From Kutzneria sp. CA-103260 (lineage in GTDB: Bacteria > Actinomycetota > Actinomycetes > Mycobacteriales > Pseudonocardiaceae), in assembly GCF_018263855.1 (NCBI RefSeq), contig NZ_CP073318.1, positions 10,850,001 through 10,914,000 of the forward strand: a DNA stretch of 64,000 nt, in the 5' to 3' direction. Positions 19,811-28,561 of this stretch are shown here, piece by piece (position 1 is the first letter of the stretch; each line of letters starts with the position of its first letter). Both the position numbers and the translations under genes were made by a program. A model generated the notes under the pieces. It saw only the letters and a program-made list of their open reading frames with translations. It ran no database searches and was not told where the DNA came from.

Positions 19811-19897
19811 GGCTTCAGGGTGACATCCTTTCGGGGGACGCTGCCACGGACCAGCAGTCCGTGGTTACCAGCGTCGCTCGGCCCGACCGTGGTGGAC

Positions 19898-20293
19898 ATG
19901 TCACCCACCGAGTTGATCCGCCGGGCACTGGATCGGCTGCTGGCCAAGGACATGGCTGGCTTCCTCGACCTGTTCGCCGACGACGCCGTGCTCGAGTTCC
20001 CGTTCGCCGAGCCGCCGCAGCCGTCCCGCGTGGCCGGGAAGGCGGCCCTGACCGCCTACCTCGACGGCTACCCCGAGCGGCTCGACATCCGCGAGTTCCC
20101 GGTCGTCGTGCTGCACCAGACCACCGATCCGGCCATCGCCGTGGCCGAGTTCACGGCCAAGGGCATCACCGTGAGCACGGGGGAGCCGTACGAGCTGTCC
20201 TATGTGGCCGTCATCACTGTTCGGGACGACCTTGTCGTGTCCTACCGCGACTACTGGAGCCCGGTGGCCGCCGCGCGGGCGGTGAACGGCTGA
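19898..20293 (+). CDS. SnoaL-like / nuclear transport factor 2-fold protein
   Basis: 131 residues. The NTF2-like fold is indicated by ELIRRALDRLLAKDMAGFLD, LFADDAVLEFPF and the late strand DDLVVSYRDYWSPVA. Such small proteins act as isomerases, cyclases or hydrolases, or simply as ligand-binding partners; substrate unknown. The start is the ATG at 19898; an upstream in-frame extension would enter the regulator gene. Overlaps the next gene by one base (TGATG), and the two are divergent from the MmyB-type regulator. Confidence 0.82.
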   Translation: MSPTELIRRALDRLLAKDMAGFLDLFADDAVLEFPFAEPPQPSRVAGKAALTAYLDGYPERLDIREFPVVVLHQTTDPAIAVAEFTAKGITVSTGEPYELSYVAVITVRDDLVVSYRDYWSPVAAARAVNG

Positions 20294-21096
20294 TGACCAT
20301 CCTCGTCACCGGCGCGACCGGCACCACCGGCAGCCGCGTCGCCGCCAAGCTCCGGGCCCGCGGCGCCGATGTGCGGGCCGTCAGCCGCAGCACCGCCGTT
20401 CCCTTCGACTGGCACGACGCCGGCACGTACGGGCCGGTCGTCGCCGGCGTCGACCGGGTGTACCTGGTCGCGCCGGTCGGGGTCGCCGACCCGAGCCCGC
20501 AGTTCGACCGGTTCCTTGCCGACGCCGTCGCCGCCGGCGTGCGGCGGGTCGTGCTGCTCAGCTCCGACGTCACCCCGGAGAGCACCCCCGGCCTGGACCT
20601 TATCCGGCACGCCGTGCGGCGGATGCCCGAGTGGGCCGTGCTGCGACCGTCCTGGTTCATGCAGAACGTCGTCAACGAGCACTGGCTGGCCGTGGGCATC
20701 CGGGAGCGGCAGGAGATGATCACCGCCACCGGCGACGCCCGGCTGGGCTTCGTCGACGCCGACGACATCGCCGCGGTGGCCGTGGAGCTGCTGCTCACCG
20801 ACGAGCCCGTCGCGGACGACTACGTGCTGACCGGTCCCGAGGCGCTGAGCTACGCCGACCTGGCCGCCCTGCTGACCGAGTCCGGCCGGCCCGCCCGGCA
20901 CGTGCCGGTCACTGTTGATCAGTACGTTGCGCACTTGACCGCCCAGGGTGTACCGCCCGAGTTCGCGACCGGCCTCGGGGAGGTGGAACTCCAGGTCAGG
21001 GGCGGTTTCGAGGATCGTGTGACCGACACCGTCGAGCGGGTCACCGGCCGTCCGCCGCGCTCGTACCGGGAATTCCTGGCCTGCCGCCAGGATTGA
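20293..21096 (+). CDS. NmrA-like NAD(P)-binding protein
   Basis: 267 residues. The Rossmann start MTILVTGATGTTGSRVAAKL is followed by VVLLSSDVTPES and AVLRPSWFMQNV, typical of atypical short-chain dehydrogenases of the NmrA/HSCARG type. A Tyr-x-x-x-Lys dyad is not evident, so it may be a redox-sensing protein or a quinone-type oxidoreductase rather than a classical SDR. One-base overlap with the SnoaL-like gene implies coupled translation and a joint function under the divergent regulator. Confidence 0.85.
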   Translation: MTILVTGATGTTGSRVAAKLRARGADVRAVSRSTAVPFDWHDAGTYGPVVAGVDRVYLVAPVGVADPSPQFDRFLADAVAAGVRRVVLLSSDVTPESTPGLDLIRHAVRRMPEWAVLRPSWFMQNVVNEHWLAVGIRERQEMITATGDARLGFVDADDIAAVAVELLLTDEPVADDYVLTGPEALSYADLAALLTESGRPARHVPVTVDQYVAHLTAQGVPPEFATGLGEVELQVRGGFEDRVTDTVERVTGRPPRSYREFLACRQD

Positions 21097-21637
21097 GCAT
21101 CGGGGCTGTCAGGCTCCGGTGCCACGATGGCGGCATGGCAGTTCTCGACGAGTTCGACATCGCGGCCGGGGGACAGCCGCCCCCGGCCGCCAACTCAGCA
21201 GAGTGCTCGGCCCCGCCGCTGCTTCGCACGGTTGCTGGATTTTTTGAGGGCCGCCACCCGACCTGCCCCACCACGAAGCCAACGCGGCGCTCGAAAAATC
21301 CAGCAAGGGCGAGGCAGTGGCCCCGAAGGGGCCGAGCCGCCCTGCCGGAGGCAGGGCCATAGACACAGTGAGCAATGACTCACCTATGTGGTGATCGTGT
21401 GGAGACTGCCAACCGCTCCGCGCACCGAACGTCTTCCCGACCGGGGGCTCGACCCGCCGGTGGAGGCGCCGGCTCTGCTGGACGGGCGAGGGGCCACCGG
21501 TGGTGACGGTACGTTCCGTCACCACCTCGACAGGTGGAATCCCACGATCTCCGTAGACTGACACGCGCCGCTTCGGCGGCACGTTCCGCAGGAAACGGCG
21601 AGGAATTGACCCCGGCGCCAAAAGGCGAGGTGAAGCG
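21097..21637. other. Region between NmrA-like gene and dxs, with repeat and possible gene remnant
   Basis: 541 bp without a supported gene. The first 110 bp contain a start-like context (ATG at 21135, MAVLDEFDIAAGGQ) that runs straight into repeat element B, so a small protein may once have begun here. The dxs promoter should lie in 21360-21637; it is not pinned down, and a weak AGGCGAGG-type ribosome site precedes dxs. Confidence 0.45.
21209..21358. repeat. Structured repeat element B, copy 2
   Basis: Begins GGCCCCGCCGCTGCTTCGCA, matching copy 1 at 7403. The main stem pairs TTGCTGGATTTTTTGAG with CTCGAAAAATCCAGCAA (16 of 17), and the loop again carries CCACCACGAAGCCAACGCGG. Two small hairpins follow: CCCC-GAA-GGGG, then CCCTGCC-GGA-GGCAGGG. 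Compared with copy 1 the inner stem and last hairpin have different sequences but still pair. Confidence 0.8.
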
Positions 21638-23572
21638 GTGACGCTGCTGGAATCCGTGCACGGACCCACTGATGTGAAGCGGATGGAGCAGGGAGAGCTG
21701 GAGCAGCTCGCGACTGAGATCCGGTCCTTCTTGGTCGAGAAGGTGGCCCGCTCGGGCGGCCACCTGGGACCCAACCTGGGCATCGTGGAGCTGACGCTCG
21801 CGCTGCACCGGGTGTTCGACTCGCCCAGCGACGCGCTGCTCTACGACGTCGGGCACCAGTGCTACGTGCACAAGATCATCACGGGTCGGGCCGACGGCTT
21901 CGACCTGCTCAAGCAGACCGGCGGCGTGTCCGGCTACCCGAACCGGGCCGAGAGCCCGCACGACTTCGTCGAGAACAGCCACGCCTCCACCGCGCTGTCC
22001 TACGCCGACGGCATGGCCAAGGCGTTCCAGCTGGCCGGCAGCCGGCGGCACGTGGTCGCCGTGGTCGGCGACGGCGCGCTCACCGGCGGCATGTGCTGGG
22101 AGGCGCTGAACAACATCGCCGCCGACCCGACCCGGCCGGTGGTCATCGTGGTCAACGACAACGGTCGGTCCTACTCGCCGACCATCGGCGGCTTCGCCGA
22201 CCATCTGGCGGCGCTGCGCCTGCAGCCCGGCTACGAGCGGGCCCTGGAGAGCGGCAAGCGCACCCTGCAGCGCACCCCCGTGGTCGGCCAGGCGGTCTAC
22301 GCCGCGCTGCACGCGGCCAAGCGCGGCATCAAGGACGCGCTGGCCCCGCAGGCCATGTTCGAGGACCTGGGCCTGAAGTACCTCGGCCCGGTCGACGGCC
22401 ACGACCTGGTCGCCCTGGAGGCCGCGCTGCGCCGGGCCAAGGCGTTCAACGGGCCGGTCATCGTGCACGCCGTCACCCGCAAGGGCAACGGCTACGCGCC
22501 GGCCGAGAACGACCCGGCCGACCAGATGCACCAGACCGGCGCCATCGACCCGGTCACCGGCAAGCCGCTCGGCCCGAAGACCACCTCGTGGACCTCGATC
22601 TTCGCCGAGGAGCTGGTCCGGGCCGGCGCCGAGCGCAAGGACGTGGTCGCCATCACCGCGGCCATGCTCGGCCCGACCGGCCTGGAGAAGTTCGCCAAGG
22701 CCTACCCGGACCGCTGCTTCGACGTGGGCATCGCCGAGCAGCACGCGCTGACCTCGGCCGCCGGCATGGCCATGGCGGGGCTGCACCCGGTGGTGGCGCT
22801 GTACTCGACGTTCCTCAACCGGGCCTTCGATCAGCTGCTGATGGACGTGGCGCTGCACCGCCAGGCCGTCACCCTGGTGCTGGACCGGGCCGGCATCACC
22901 GGCTCCGACGGCCCCAGCCACAACGGCATGTGGGACCTGTCCATCCTCGGCATCATCCCCGGCATCCGGGTCGCCGCGCCGCGGGACGCCGTCACGCTGC
23001 GTGAGGAGTTCCGGGAGTCGCTGGCGATCGAGGACGGGCCGTCCGCGCTGCGCTTCTCCAAGGGCGCGGTGGTCGAGCACGTGCCGGCCCTGGAGCGCGT
23101 CGGTGCCGTGGACGTGCTCAGCAAGCCGGCCGGCTCCACGGGCTCGGACGTGCTGCTCGTGGCCGTCGGCGCCTTTGGCGAGCTGGGCGTGGCCGCCGCG
23201 CAGCGGTTGGCCGACCAGGGCATCGGCGTCACCGTGGTGGACCCGCGGTGGCTGCTGCCGGTGCCCCAGGAGCTGGCCGAGATGGCCGCCGAGCACCGCC
23301 TGGTGGTCACCGTCGAGGACAACGGCCGGCACGGCGGCTTCGGCTGGGCGCTGGCCGCCGCGCTGCGCGACGCCGGCGTGGACGTGCCGATGCGGGACCT
23401 GGCCGTGCCGCAGCAGTTCCTGGAGCACGGCTCCCGGTCCGAGGTGCTGGCCCAGGTCGGGCTGACCGCCCAGGACGTGGCCCGGCGGGTCACCGAGTGG
23501 GTCGCCGGCCGGATCGGCGAGCCGGCGCCCGCCTCGGCCGACGTGCCCGCCGAGGAGCGCAAGCACGGCTAG
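21638..23572 (+). CDS. dxs: 1-deoxy-D-xylulose-5-phosphate synthase
   Basis: 644 residues, usual Dxs length. The thiamine diphosphate-binding site is VVGDGALTGGMCWEALNNIA, with the early LYDVGHQCYVHKIITG and SGYPNRAESPHD loops for pyruvate and glyceraldehyde-3-phosphate. The transketolase-like central domain has DVGIAEQHALTSAAGMAMAG with the catalytic Glu-Gln-His. A C-terminal transketolase domain follows. It catalyses the first step of the MEP isoprenoid pathway in the cytoplasm. In mycobacteria dxs1 is followed by an RNase D gene; here accessory genes intervene. Confidence 0.97.
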   Translation: MTLLESVHGPTDVKRMEQGELEQLATEIRSFLVEKVARSGGHLGPNLGIVELTLALHRVFDSPSDALLYDVGHQCYVHKIITGRADGFDLLKQTGGVSGYPNRAESPHDFVENSHASTALSYADGMAKAFQLAGSRRHVVAVVGDGALTGGMCWEALNNIAADPTRPVVIVVNDNGRSYSPTIGGFADHLAALRLQPGYERALESGKRTLQRTPVVGQAVYAALHAAKRGIKDALAPQAMFEDLGLKYLGPVDGHDLVALEAALRRAKAFNGPVIVHAVTRKGNGYAPAENDPADQMHQTGAIDPVTGKPLGPKTTSWTSIFAEELVRAGAERKDVVAITAAMLGPTGLEKFAKAYPDRCFDVGIAEQHALTSAAGMAMAGLHPVVALYSTFLNRAFDQLLMDVALHRQAVTLVLDRAGITGSDGPSHNGMWDLSILGIIPGIRVAAPRDAVTLREEFRESLAIEDGPSALRFSKGAVVEHVPALERVGAVDVLSKPAGSTGSDVLLVAVGAFGELGVAAAQRLADQGIGVTVVDPRWLLPVPQELAEMAAEHRLVVTVEDNGRHGGFGWALAAALRDAGVDVPMRDLAVPQQFLEHGSRSEVLAQVGLTAQDVARRVTEWVAGRIGEPAPASADVPAEERKHG

Positions 23573-23637
23573 GTCCGCCGCGGCGGTTGACTGACACCGA
23601 ATCCGCACCTCCTGCCGGGCTGTGGCACGGTGGAGAG

Positions 23638-24357
23638 GTGCGGATCCTGGTAGTCGAGGATGAACAGCCGCTGGCCGAGGCGATCGCCCGGGGCCTGCGG
23701 CGTGAGGGTATGGCCGTGGACGTCGCCTTCGACGGCGAGTCCGGCCACGAGAAGGTCACCGTCACCCGGTACGACGTGGTCGTGCTCGACCGCGACCTGC
23801 CGAAGATGTCGGGTGACGAGCTGTGCCAGGAGATCGTGCGGTCGGGCGCGCTGACCCGGGTGATCATGCTCACGGCCAGCTCGGCCATCGAGGACCGGGT
23901 CGAGGGCCTGTCGCTGGGCGCGGACGACTACCTGGCCAAGCCGTTCGCGTTCGCCGAGCTGGTGGCCCGGGTGCGGGCGCTGGCCCGGCGGGCCACGCCG
24001 GCCACGCCGCCGGTGCTGGTCGCCGCCGACGTCGAGCTGGACCCGGCCAAGCGCACCGTCACCCGCTCCGGGCAGCTGGTCGACCTGACCCGCAAGGAGT
24101 TCGGCGTGCTGGAGGTGCTGATGGCCGCCGGCGGCACCGTGGTGAGCAGCGAGGAGCTGCTGGAACGGGTGTGGGACGAGAACGCCGACCCGTTCACCAC
24201 CACCGTGCGGGTCACCGTCATGACGTTGCGCAAGAAGCTCGGGGAGCCGGGCATCATCGAGACCGTCGTCGGCTCCGGTTACCGTGTGCCTGCCGCCGGC
24301 CGGGTCGCCGGCACGGCACTGGACTCGGCTTCGGGAGCCCGACCTGCTGAAAGTTGA
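23638..24357 (+). CDS. OmpR-family response regulator
   Basis: 239 residues from a GTG preceded by GGTGGAG. The receiver domain has the acidic pair in VVEDEQPLAEAIARG, the phospho-acceptor D51 in VVVLDRDLPKMSG, the T in IMLTASS and the K in DYLAKPFAF. A winged-helix output domain ends with EPGIIETVVGSGYRVP. It is phosphorylated by the histidine kinase encoded downstream and binds DNA to control unknown targets. The kinase gene starts 1 nt after its stop. Confidence 0.93.
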   Translation: MRILVVEDEQPLAEAIARGLRREGMAVDVAFDGESGHEKVTVTRYDVVVLDRDLPKMSGDELCQEIVRSGALTRVIMLTASSAIEDRVEGLSLGADDYLAKPFAFAELVARVRALARRATPATPPVLVAADVELDPAKRTVTRSGQLVDLTRKEFGVLEVLMAAGGTVVSSEELLERVWDENADPFTTTVRVTVMTLRKKLGEPGIIETVVGSGYRVPAAGRVAGTALDSASGARPAES

Positions 24358-24358
24358 C

Positions 24359-25522
24359 GTGCGCGCGGCCGACGCCGGCAGACTCCCGCCCCGGCGGCGG
24401 GGCCCGGGGCTGAGGCTGCGCATCACCACCGTCGCGGTTGTCATCGTCGCCGCGGTCAGCGCGCTGCTGCTGTGGCTGGGCTGGCTGCTGGTCGGCCTCG
24501 TCGTGCGCGGGGCCGTGCCGCAGCTGCCGGCCAGCAGCAAGATCGTCGTCGACGGCGTCGCCGTGGACGCCGCCCAACTCGGCGAGGTGCTGGAGCAGCA
24601 CGCCCGGGCCCAGGTGCTCAGCGCCGGCGTCGTCGCCTTCGTGCTGCTGCTGATCGCCGCCGCCGTGCTCGCCTGGACCTTCACCGGCCGGGCCCTGCGC
24701 CCGCTGCACGAGGTCACCAGCACCGCCCAGCGGCTCTCGGCCGAGTCGTTGGGCGAGCGCATCGCCCTCAACGGGCCCGACGACGAAGTCGCCGAGCTGG
24801 CCGACACCTTCGACGCCATGCTCGACCGTCTCCAGGGCGCGTTCGACTCGCAGCGCCGTTTCGTGGCCAATGCCAGCCACGAGCTGCGTACCCCGCTGGC
24901 CGTGATCCGGACTGAGCTCGACGTCACGCTCTCCGACCAGCACGCCGACGTCGAGGAGCTGCGCCGGATGGCCGACGTCGTCGGCACCGCCGCCCTGCGG
25001 GCCGAGCAGCTGGTGGAGGCCCTGCTGCTGTTGGCTCGCACCGACGGCATCGGCTTGGCCGTGCACGAGCCCGTCGACGTCGCCGCCGTCGTGGCCAGCG
25101 CCTGGCGCTCCGCCGGCCGTGAGGCCGCCGCCCGGGGCGTCCGGGCCAACTTCGCCACTCCGCCCGCCCCCACCGTCGGCGACCCCGCCCTGCTCGAACG
25201 GGTGGCCGGCAACCTGCTGGAGAACGCCGTCCGGCACAACGTCGACGGGGGCTGGATCGAGGTCGCCACCGAGAGCGATCCCGAGTGGACCCGGCTGCGG
25301 GTCAGCTCCAGCGGCCAGCTCATCGCCCCCGAGCTGGTGGCCGAGCTCTTCGAGCCGTTCCGCCGCGGCGGCGTCGACCGCACCGCCCGCACCGGCACCG
25401 GCCTCGGCCTGTCCATCGTGCGGGCCGCCGTGGTCGCCCATGGCGGCGCCGTGCACGCCGACGCCGTCCCCGGCGGCGGCCTCGCCGTCACCGTCCGCCT
25501 CCCCAGCGGCCGCGACACCTGA
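24359..25522 (+). CDS. Sensor histidine kinase
   Basis: 387 residues. Two transmembrane helices (about 22-47 and 86-108) enclose a short extracytoplasmic loop of about 40 residues. A HAMP linker follows (about 109-160), then the dimerisation box FVANASHELRTPLAVIRTEL with phospho-acceptor H174, and an ATPase domain with an N box (NLLENAVRHN) and a G box (TGTGLGLSIVRAAV). GTG start at 24359 with GAAAG upstream; the longer frame overlaps the response regulator gene. The small sensor loop suggests sensing within or near the membrane. Confidence 0.92.
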   Translation: MRAADAGRLPPRRRGPGLRLRITTVAVVIVAAVSALLLWLGWLLVGLVVRGAVPQLPASSKIVVDGVAVDAAQLGEVLEQHARAQVLSAGVVAFVLLLIAAAVLAWTFTGRALRPLHEVTSTAQRLSAESLGERIALNGPDDEVAELADTFDAMLDRLQGAFDSQRRFVANASHELRTPLAVIRTELDVTLSDQHADVEELRRMADVVGTAALRAEQLVEALLLLARTDGIGLAVHEPVDVAAVVASAWRSAGREAAARGVRANFATPPAPTVGDPALLERVAGNLLENAVRHNVDGGWIEVATESDPEWTRLRVSSSGQLIAPELVAELFEPFRRGGVDRTARTGTGLGLSIVRAAVVAHGGAVHADAVPGGGLAVTVRLPSGRDT

Positions 25523-25531
25523 CCCACCCCT

Positions 25532-25607
25532 CGCGAGTCCCGCTCTCAGGCAACCGAATGTCGAGTTCCGGAACTCGACACATGCTTGCTCGAGAGCGGG
25601 ACTCGCG
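25532..25607. repeat. Nested palindrome (cruciform-like element)
   Basis: Outer arms CGCGAGTCCCGCTCTC (25532-25547) and GAGAGCGGGACTCGCG (25592-25607) are perfect complements. A second perfect 20-bp palindrome, GTCGAGTTCCGGAACTCGAC, sits inside at 25560-25579. It lies 9 nt after the kinase stop codon and before a same-strand gene, so it may terminate the two-component operon or be a repeat family with copies elsewhere in the genome. One copy in this window. Confidence 0.8.
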
Positions 25608-25720
25608 GGTTTCTCGAGTTGCGGGGGTGAGACCTGGCTCTCATGGTGGAAGAACAGCCGTCGCTCGCTGTGTTGCACACAGTGACCGTGAATCGAGAAA
25701 GTGCGAGGGAAGCGTCTCCT

Positions 25721-26554
25721 ATGCCTTTTGTCCCCACCATCAAGCTGAACAACGGCGTCGAGATCCCGCAGTTGGGGTTCGGCGTGTTCCAGGTGCCTGA
25801 CGAGGAGACCACCGAGGCCGTCACCCGGGCGCTGGAGGCCGGGTACCGCAGCATCGACACCGCGGCCGCCTACGGCAACGAGCGGGGCGTCGGCGAGGCC
25901 ATCAAGGCGTCCGGCATCGCCCGCGACGAGCTGTTCATCACCACCAAGCTGTGGAACTCGGCCCAGGGCTACGACAGCACCCTGCGGGCCTTCGACGACA
26001 GCATGGGCAAGCTCGGCCTGGACCAGCTGGACCTGTACCTGATCCACTGGCCGGTGCCGGCCGCCGACAAGTACGTCGACACCTGGAAGGCGTTCGAGAA
26101 GCTGCACGCCGACGGCCGGATCCGCGCCATCGGTGTCTCCAACTTCCAGCCCAGCCACCTGCGCCGGCTGCTCGACGAGGGCCTGACCCTGCCGTCGATC
26201 AACCAGGTTGAGCTGCACCCCGCGCTGCAGCAGGCCACGCTGCGGGCCTTCCACACCGAGCACGGCATCGCCACCGAGGCCTGGAGCCCGCTGGCCCAGG
26301 GCGAGGTCCTCGACGCCCCGGAGATCACCGCCATCGCCGCCAAGCACGGCAAGACGCCGGCCCAGGTCGTCCTGCGCTGGCACCTGCAGCTGGGCAACGT
26401 GGTGATCCCGAAGTCGGTCACCCCGAAGCGGATCGCCGAGAACATCGCGGTGTTCGACTTCGAGCTGGACGGCGACGACCTGGCCGCGATCACCGGCCTG
26501 GAGCGCGGCCACCGCACCGGCCCGGACCCGGACACCTTCAACCTCGGCGCCTGA
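25721..26554 (+). CDS. Aldo/keto reductase
   Basis: 277 residues of the AKR fold. Catalytic residues are visible: D and Y in RSIDTAAAYGNERGVG, K in FITTKLW, and H in DLYLIHWPVP. Cofactor-binding elements GVSNFQPSHLRRLL and VIPKSVTPKRIAENI indicate NADPH use. Closest in style to AKR5-type 2,5-diketo-D-gluconate reductases, reducing aldehydes or ketones in the cytoplasm; the actual substrate is unknown. The start at MPFVPTIKLNNG fits family N-termini better than an ATG 78 nt upstream. Confidence 0.92.
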   Translation: MPFVPTIKLNNGVEIPQLGFGVFQVPDEETTEAVTRALEAGYRSIDTAAAYGNERGVGEAIKASGIARDELFITTKLWNSAQGYDSTLRAFDDSMGKLGLDQLDLYLIHWPVPAADKYVDTWKAFEKLHADGRIRAIGVSNFQPSHLRRLLDEGLTLPSINQVELHPALQQATLRAFHTEHGIATEAWSPLAQGEVLDAPEITAIAAKHGKTPAQVVLRWHLQLGNVVIPKSVTPKRIAENIAVFDFELDGDDLAAITGLERGHRTGPDPDTFNLGA

Positions 26555-26566
26555 CGGATCCTTCGG

Positions 26567-26595
26567 ATACGGCTGGCCGTCAGGGCCAGCCGTAT
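26567..26595. terminator. Convergent-gene hairpin
   Basis: ATACGGCTGGCC (26567-26578) and GGCCAGCCGTAT (26584-26595) form a perfect 12-bp stem with a 5-nt loop between the aldo/keto reductase and lipoprotein genes, overlapping the last codons of the lipoprotein gene. TTTGG follows on the plus strand. Probable bidirectional terminator. Confidence 0.75.
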
Positions 26596-26936
26596 TTGGC
26601 CGTGGTCGTGTTCGTCGGCCGCGCGGGCAGCTTCATGCAGGCGGCTTTTGCCTGATCCGGCAACCAGTTCGGCGGCAGCGGCTGCGTCTTGCGGGCCCGG
26701 TCGACCAGCGCCTTCAGGGCCTCGTACGTGTCGCCGTCGAGGCCCATCTCCTGGTAGTCGAGGCCGTAGTCCTTGGCGTTGCCGAGGATGTCCTTGGCCC
26801 AGTACACGATCTGGTTCACGCACACGCTCACCGGGTCCACTGTGGACGTTGTGGTGGGCGCGCCAGCGGTTGGCCTGCCCGCGCAGGCGGCGACCGTCAC
26901 AAGGACGGCCGCGCCGACGAGCAGGCGTCCGGCCAT
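26580..26936 (-). CDS. Small putative lipoprotein, DUF unknown
   Basis: 118 residues. A signal peptide MAGRLLVGAAVLVTVAACAG ends in a lipobox-like AAC, so Cys18 would be the lipid anchor and the protein would sit on the outer face of the membrane. The rest is a small domain with two Cys (SVCVNQIVYWAKD and AACMKLP) that could form a disulfide. No family was recognised. The start overlaps the stop of the upstream gene by one base, so the two genes are coupled. Confidence 0.7.
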   Translation of the reverse strand: MAGRLLVGAAVLVTVAACAGRPTAGAPTTTSTVDPVSVCVNQIVYWAKDILGNAKDYGLDYQEMGLDGDTYEALKALVDRARKTQPLPPNWLPDQAKAACMKLPARPTNTTTAKYGWP

Positions 26937-27328
26937 CAGAACGCGTCGCCGCCGGAGAACTGCTCCTCCAGGGTGTCCACGGTGCCGGCGAGCAGGGTGA
27001 GCGGATCGACGAACTCGTTGATGTCGAGGTTGGACAGCGGCAGCGCGTGCCGGAGCACGACGTGCTCGCCCATGATGGCCACCCCGCCGACGACGGTGGT
27101 GTGCCCGACCTCCTTGAGCAGCGCGGGCAGGTTGACCTTGGTCGCCAGCCCGCACGGGGAGGCGATCTGCACCCAGTCCTCGCGGCCGTCGAGCACCTCG
27201 TGGCTGAGCCAGATCACCTGGCTGCGCTCGTCCTCGAACTGGACGTAGATGCTCACCTCGTCCGGCGTCTGGTCGATCACCTGGTATTCGCTGCGCACAA
27301 AGGAGACCAGGTCGCCCCACGTCGCCAT
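26936..27328 (-). CDS. YbjN-like / type III chaperone-fold protein
   Basis: 130 residues beginning MATWGDLVSFVRSEYQV. The pattern of strands (ERSQVIWLSHE, DWVQIASPCG) and a hydrophobic mid-region resembles the YbjN/secretion-chaperone-like fold common in actinobacteria. The function is unknown. The ATG at 27328 is chosen for the GGGTGAAG upstream; another ATG is four codons earlier. It is translationally coupled to the lipoprotein gene, suggesting the two products work together, perhaps at the envelope. Confidence 0.65.
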   Translation of the reverse strand: MATWGDLVSFVRSEYQVIDQTPDEVSIYVQFEDERSQVIWLSHEVLDGREDWVQIASPCGLATKVNLPALLKEVGHTTVVGGVAIMGEHVVLRHALPLSNLDINEFVDPLTLLAGTVDTLEEQFSGGDAF

Positions 27329-27409
27329 GACTTCACCCATTCCGCCGGCTGAACAAGATCACTCGACCATAAGGCGTCACCGCGGACACGGATAGACCCT
27401 CGAGGGTGG

Positions 27410-28477
27410 TCACACGAGCCGAAGGTGTGCACCTCGCCCGCTGGGCAGCCGCAGGCCGGAGCCGGGCAGCGCGGTGACCACCAGGCCGAACACGATGCTG
27501 TTCAGCTCCTGGGTGCTCAGCAGCAGCTCGGCGGCCAGCTCGTGCGGGGTGACGCCCTGTTCCCGCAGCGCCCGGAACACCTTGGCCAGCAGCTGGGACG
27601 ACTCCCGCGCGTCGCCGCCGGCGTCCGCCCGGGCCAACTCGGCGCACAGGGTCCGGTAGACGTCGTCGCCGACCTGGCGCAGTTCCCGCAGCCGCCGGGT
27701 CAGGGCCAACGGCGACACCCGCCAGCGCGGGCTGGCCCGCAGCACCTGGTCCCGGGACGGATCCTCGGGCACGTAGGTCAGCACGTCGACATCGGGCATC
27801 AGCATGGCGCTGGCGAAGGCGTCGGCCTCCGCCTCGACGTCGACGCCGGCCAGCGGCCGGTCGCCGCCGTGCAGGACCAGGTGCCCGAGCTCGTGGGCGG
27901 CGTCGAAGCGGCCGTCCTCGGCGGACTTGGCGGTGTTGAGGAAGACGTAGGGCACGGCGTCGTGCCAGAACGAGAAGGCGTCGACCTCGGTGTGGTCGAC
28001 GCCGAGGGAGAAGACCCGGACCCCGTGGGCCTCCAGCAGGTGCACGAGATTGGGCGCCGGCTTGGAGCCGAGGTCCCAGTGCTCGCGCACGGCGTCGGCG
28101 GCGGCGCTCGGATCGCCGGCCGCGATCATGGGAACGTCGGCCGACGGCAACAGGAAACGGCGCTCCAGGAAGGCGTTGAACTCGATCGCCAGCCGGCCGG
28201 CGGCCAGCGCGCCGGCCCGCCGCCGCGCCGGCAGCTTGGCCCGCGCCCGGAACGACACCACGTCCTCGGTCAGCTCGGCCGGCTCGGCGGCGGTGAAGAA
28301 CTCGACCGGAAAGCCCAGCACCCGGGCCAGCGCGGCCAGTTCGTCGGTCGTCGGGGCCCGCCGGCCGTGCTCGAAGTCCGACACCGACCGGGCGCTCACA
28401 CCCAGTTCTCGCGCGAGGGCCGCGGCGGTCAGCTGACGCCGCTGTCGGGCGAGCTTGAGGCGGGCCGGGGTGAGCAT
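27410..28477 (-). CDS. XRE HTH regulator with ImmA/IrrE metallopeptidase domain
   Basis: 355 residues. The N-terminal HTH (ALARELGVSARSVSDFEHGR) is joined to an ImmA/IrrE domain with an intact zinc motif HELGHLVLH and the following A-D-A-F-A-x-x-LMP helix. Such proteins sense stress or phage/mobile-element cues and cleave a repressor. The C-terminal 100 residues are unassigned. The ATG at 28477 (MLTPARLKLARQRRQL) has GGAAGA upstream; a GTG nine codons earlier is an alternative. Contrasts with the ImmA-like gene at 11637, which lacks the zinc ligands. No toxin, integrase or prophage gene is adjacent. Confidence 0.85.
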   Translation of the reverse strand: MLTPARLKLARQRRQLTAAALARELGVSARSVSDFEHGRRAPTTDELAALARVLGFPVEFFTAAEPAELTEDVVSFRARAKLPARRRAGALAAGRLAIEFNAFLERRFLLPSADVPMIAAGDPSAAADAVREHWDLGSKPAPNLVHLLEAHGVRVFSLGVDHTEVDAFSFWHDAVPYVFLNTAKSAEDGRFDAAHELGHLVLHGGDRPLAGVDVEAEADAFASAMLMPDVDVLTYVPEDPSRDQVLRASPRWRVSPLALTRRLRELRQVGDDVYRTLCAELARADAGGDARESSQLLAKVFRALREQGVTPHELAAELLLSTQELNSIVFGLVVTALPGSGLRLPSGRGAHLRLV

Positions 28478-28561
28478 GATGAGATCATTCTTCCGGGTGC
28501 TCACCCGGTCGACGCAACAGACGTCCCCGAACGGAGTGACGTGGCTGGTGCGCGCGCGGAT

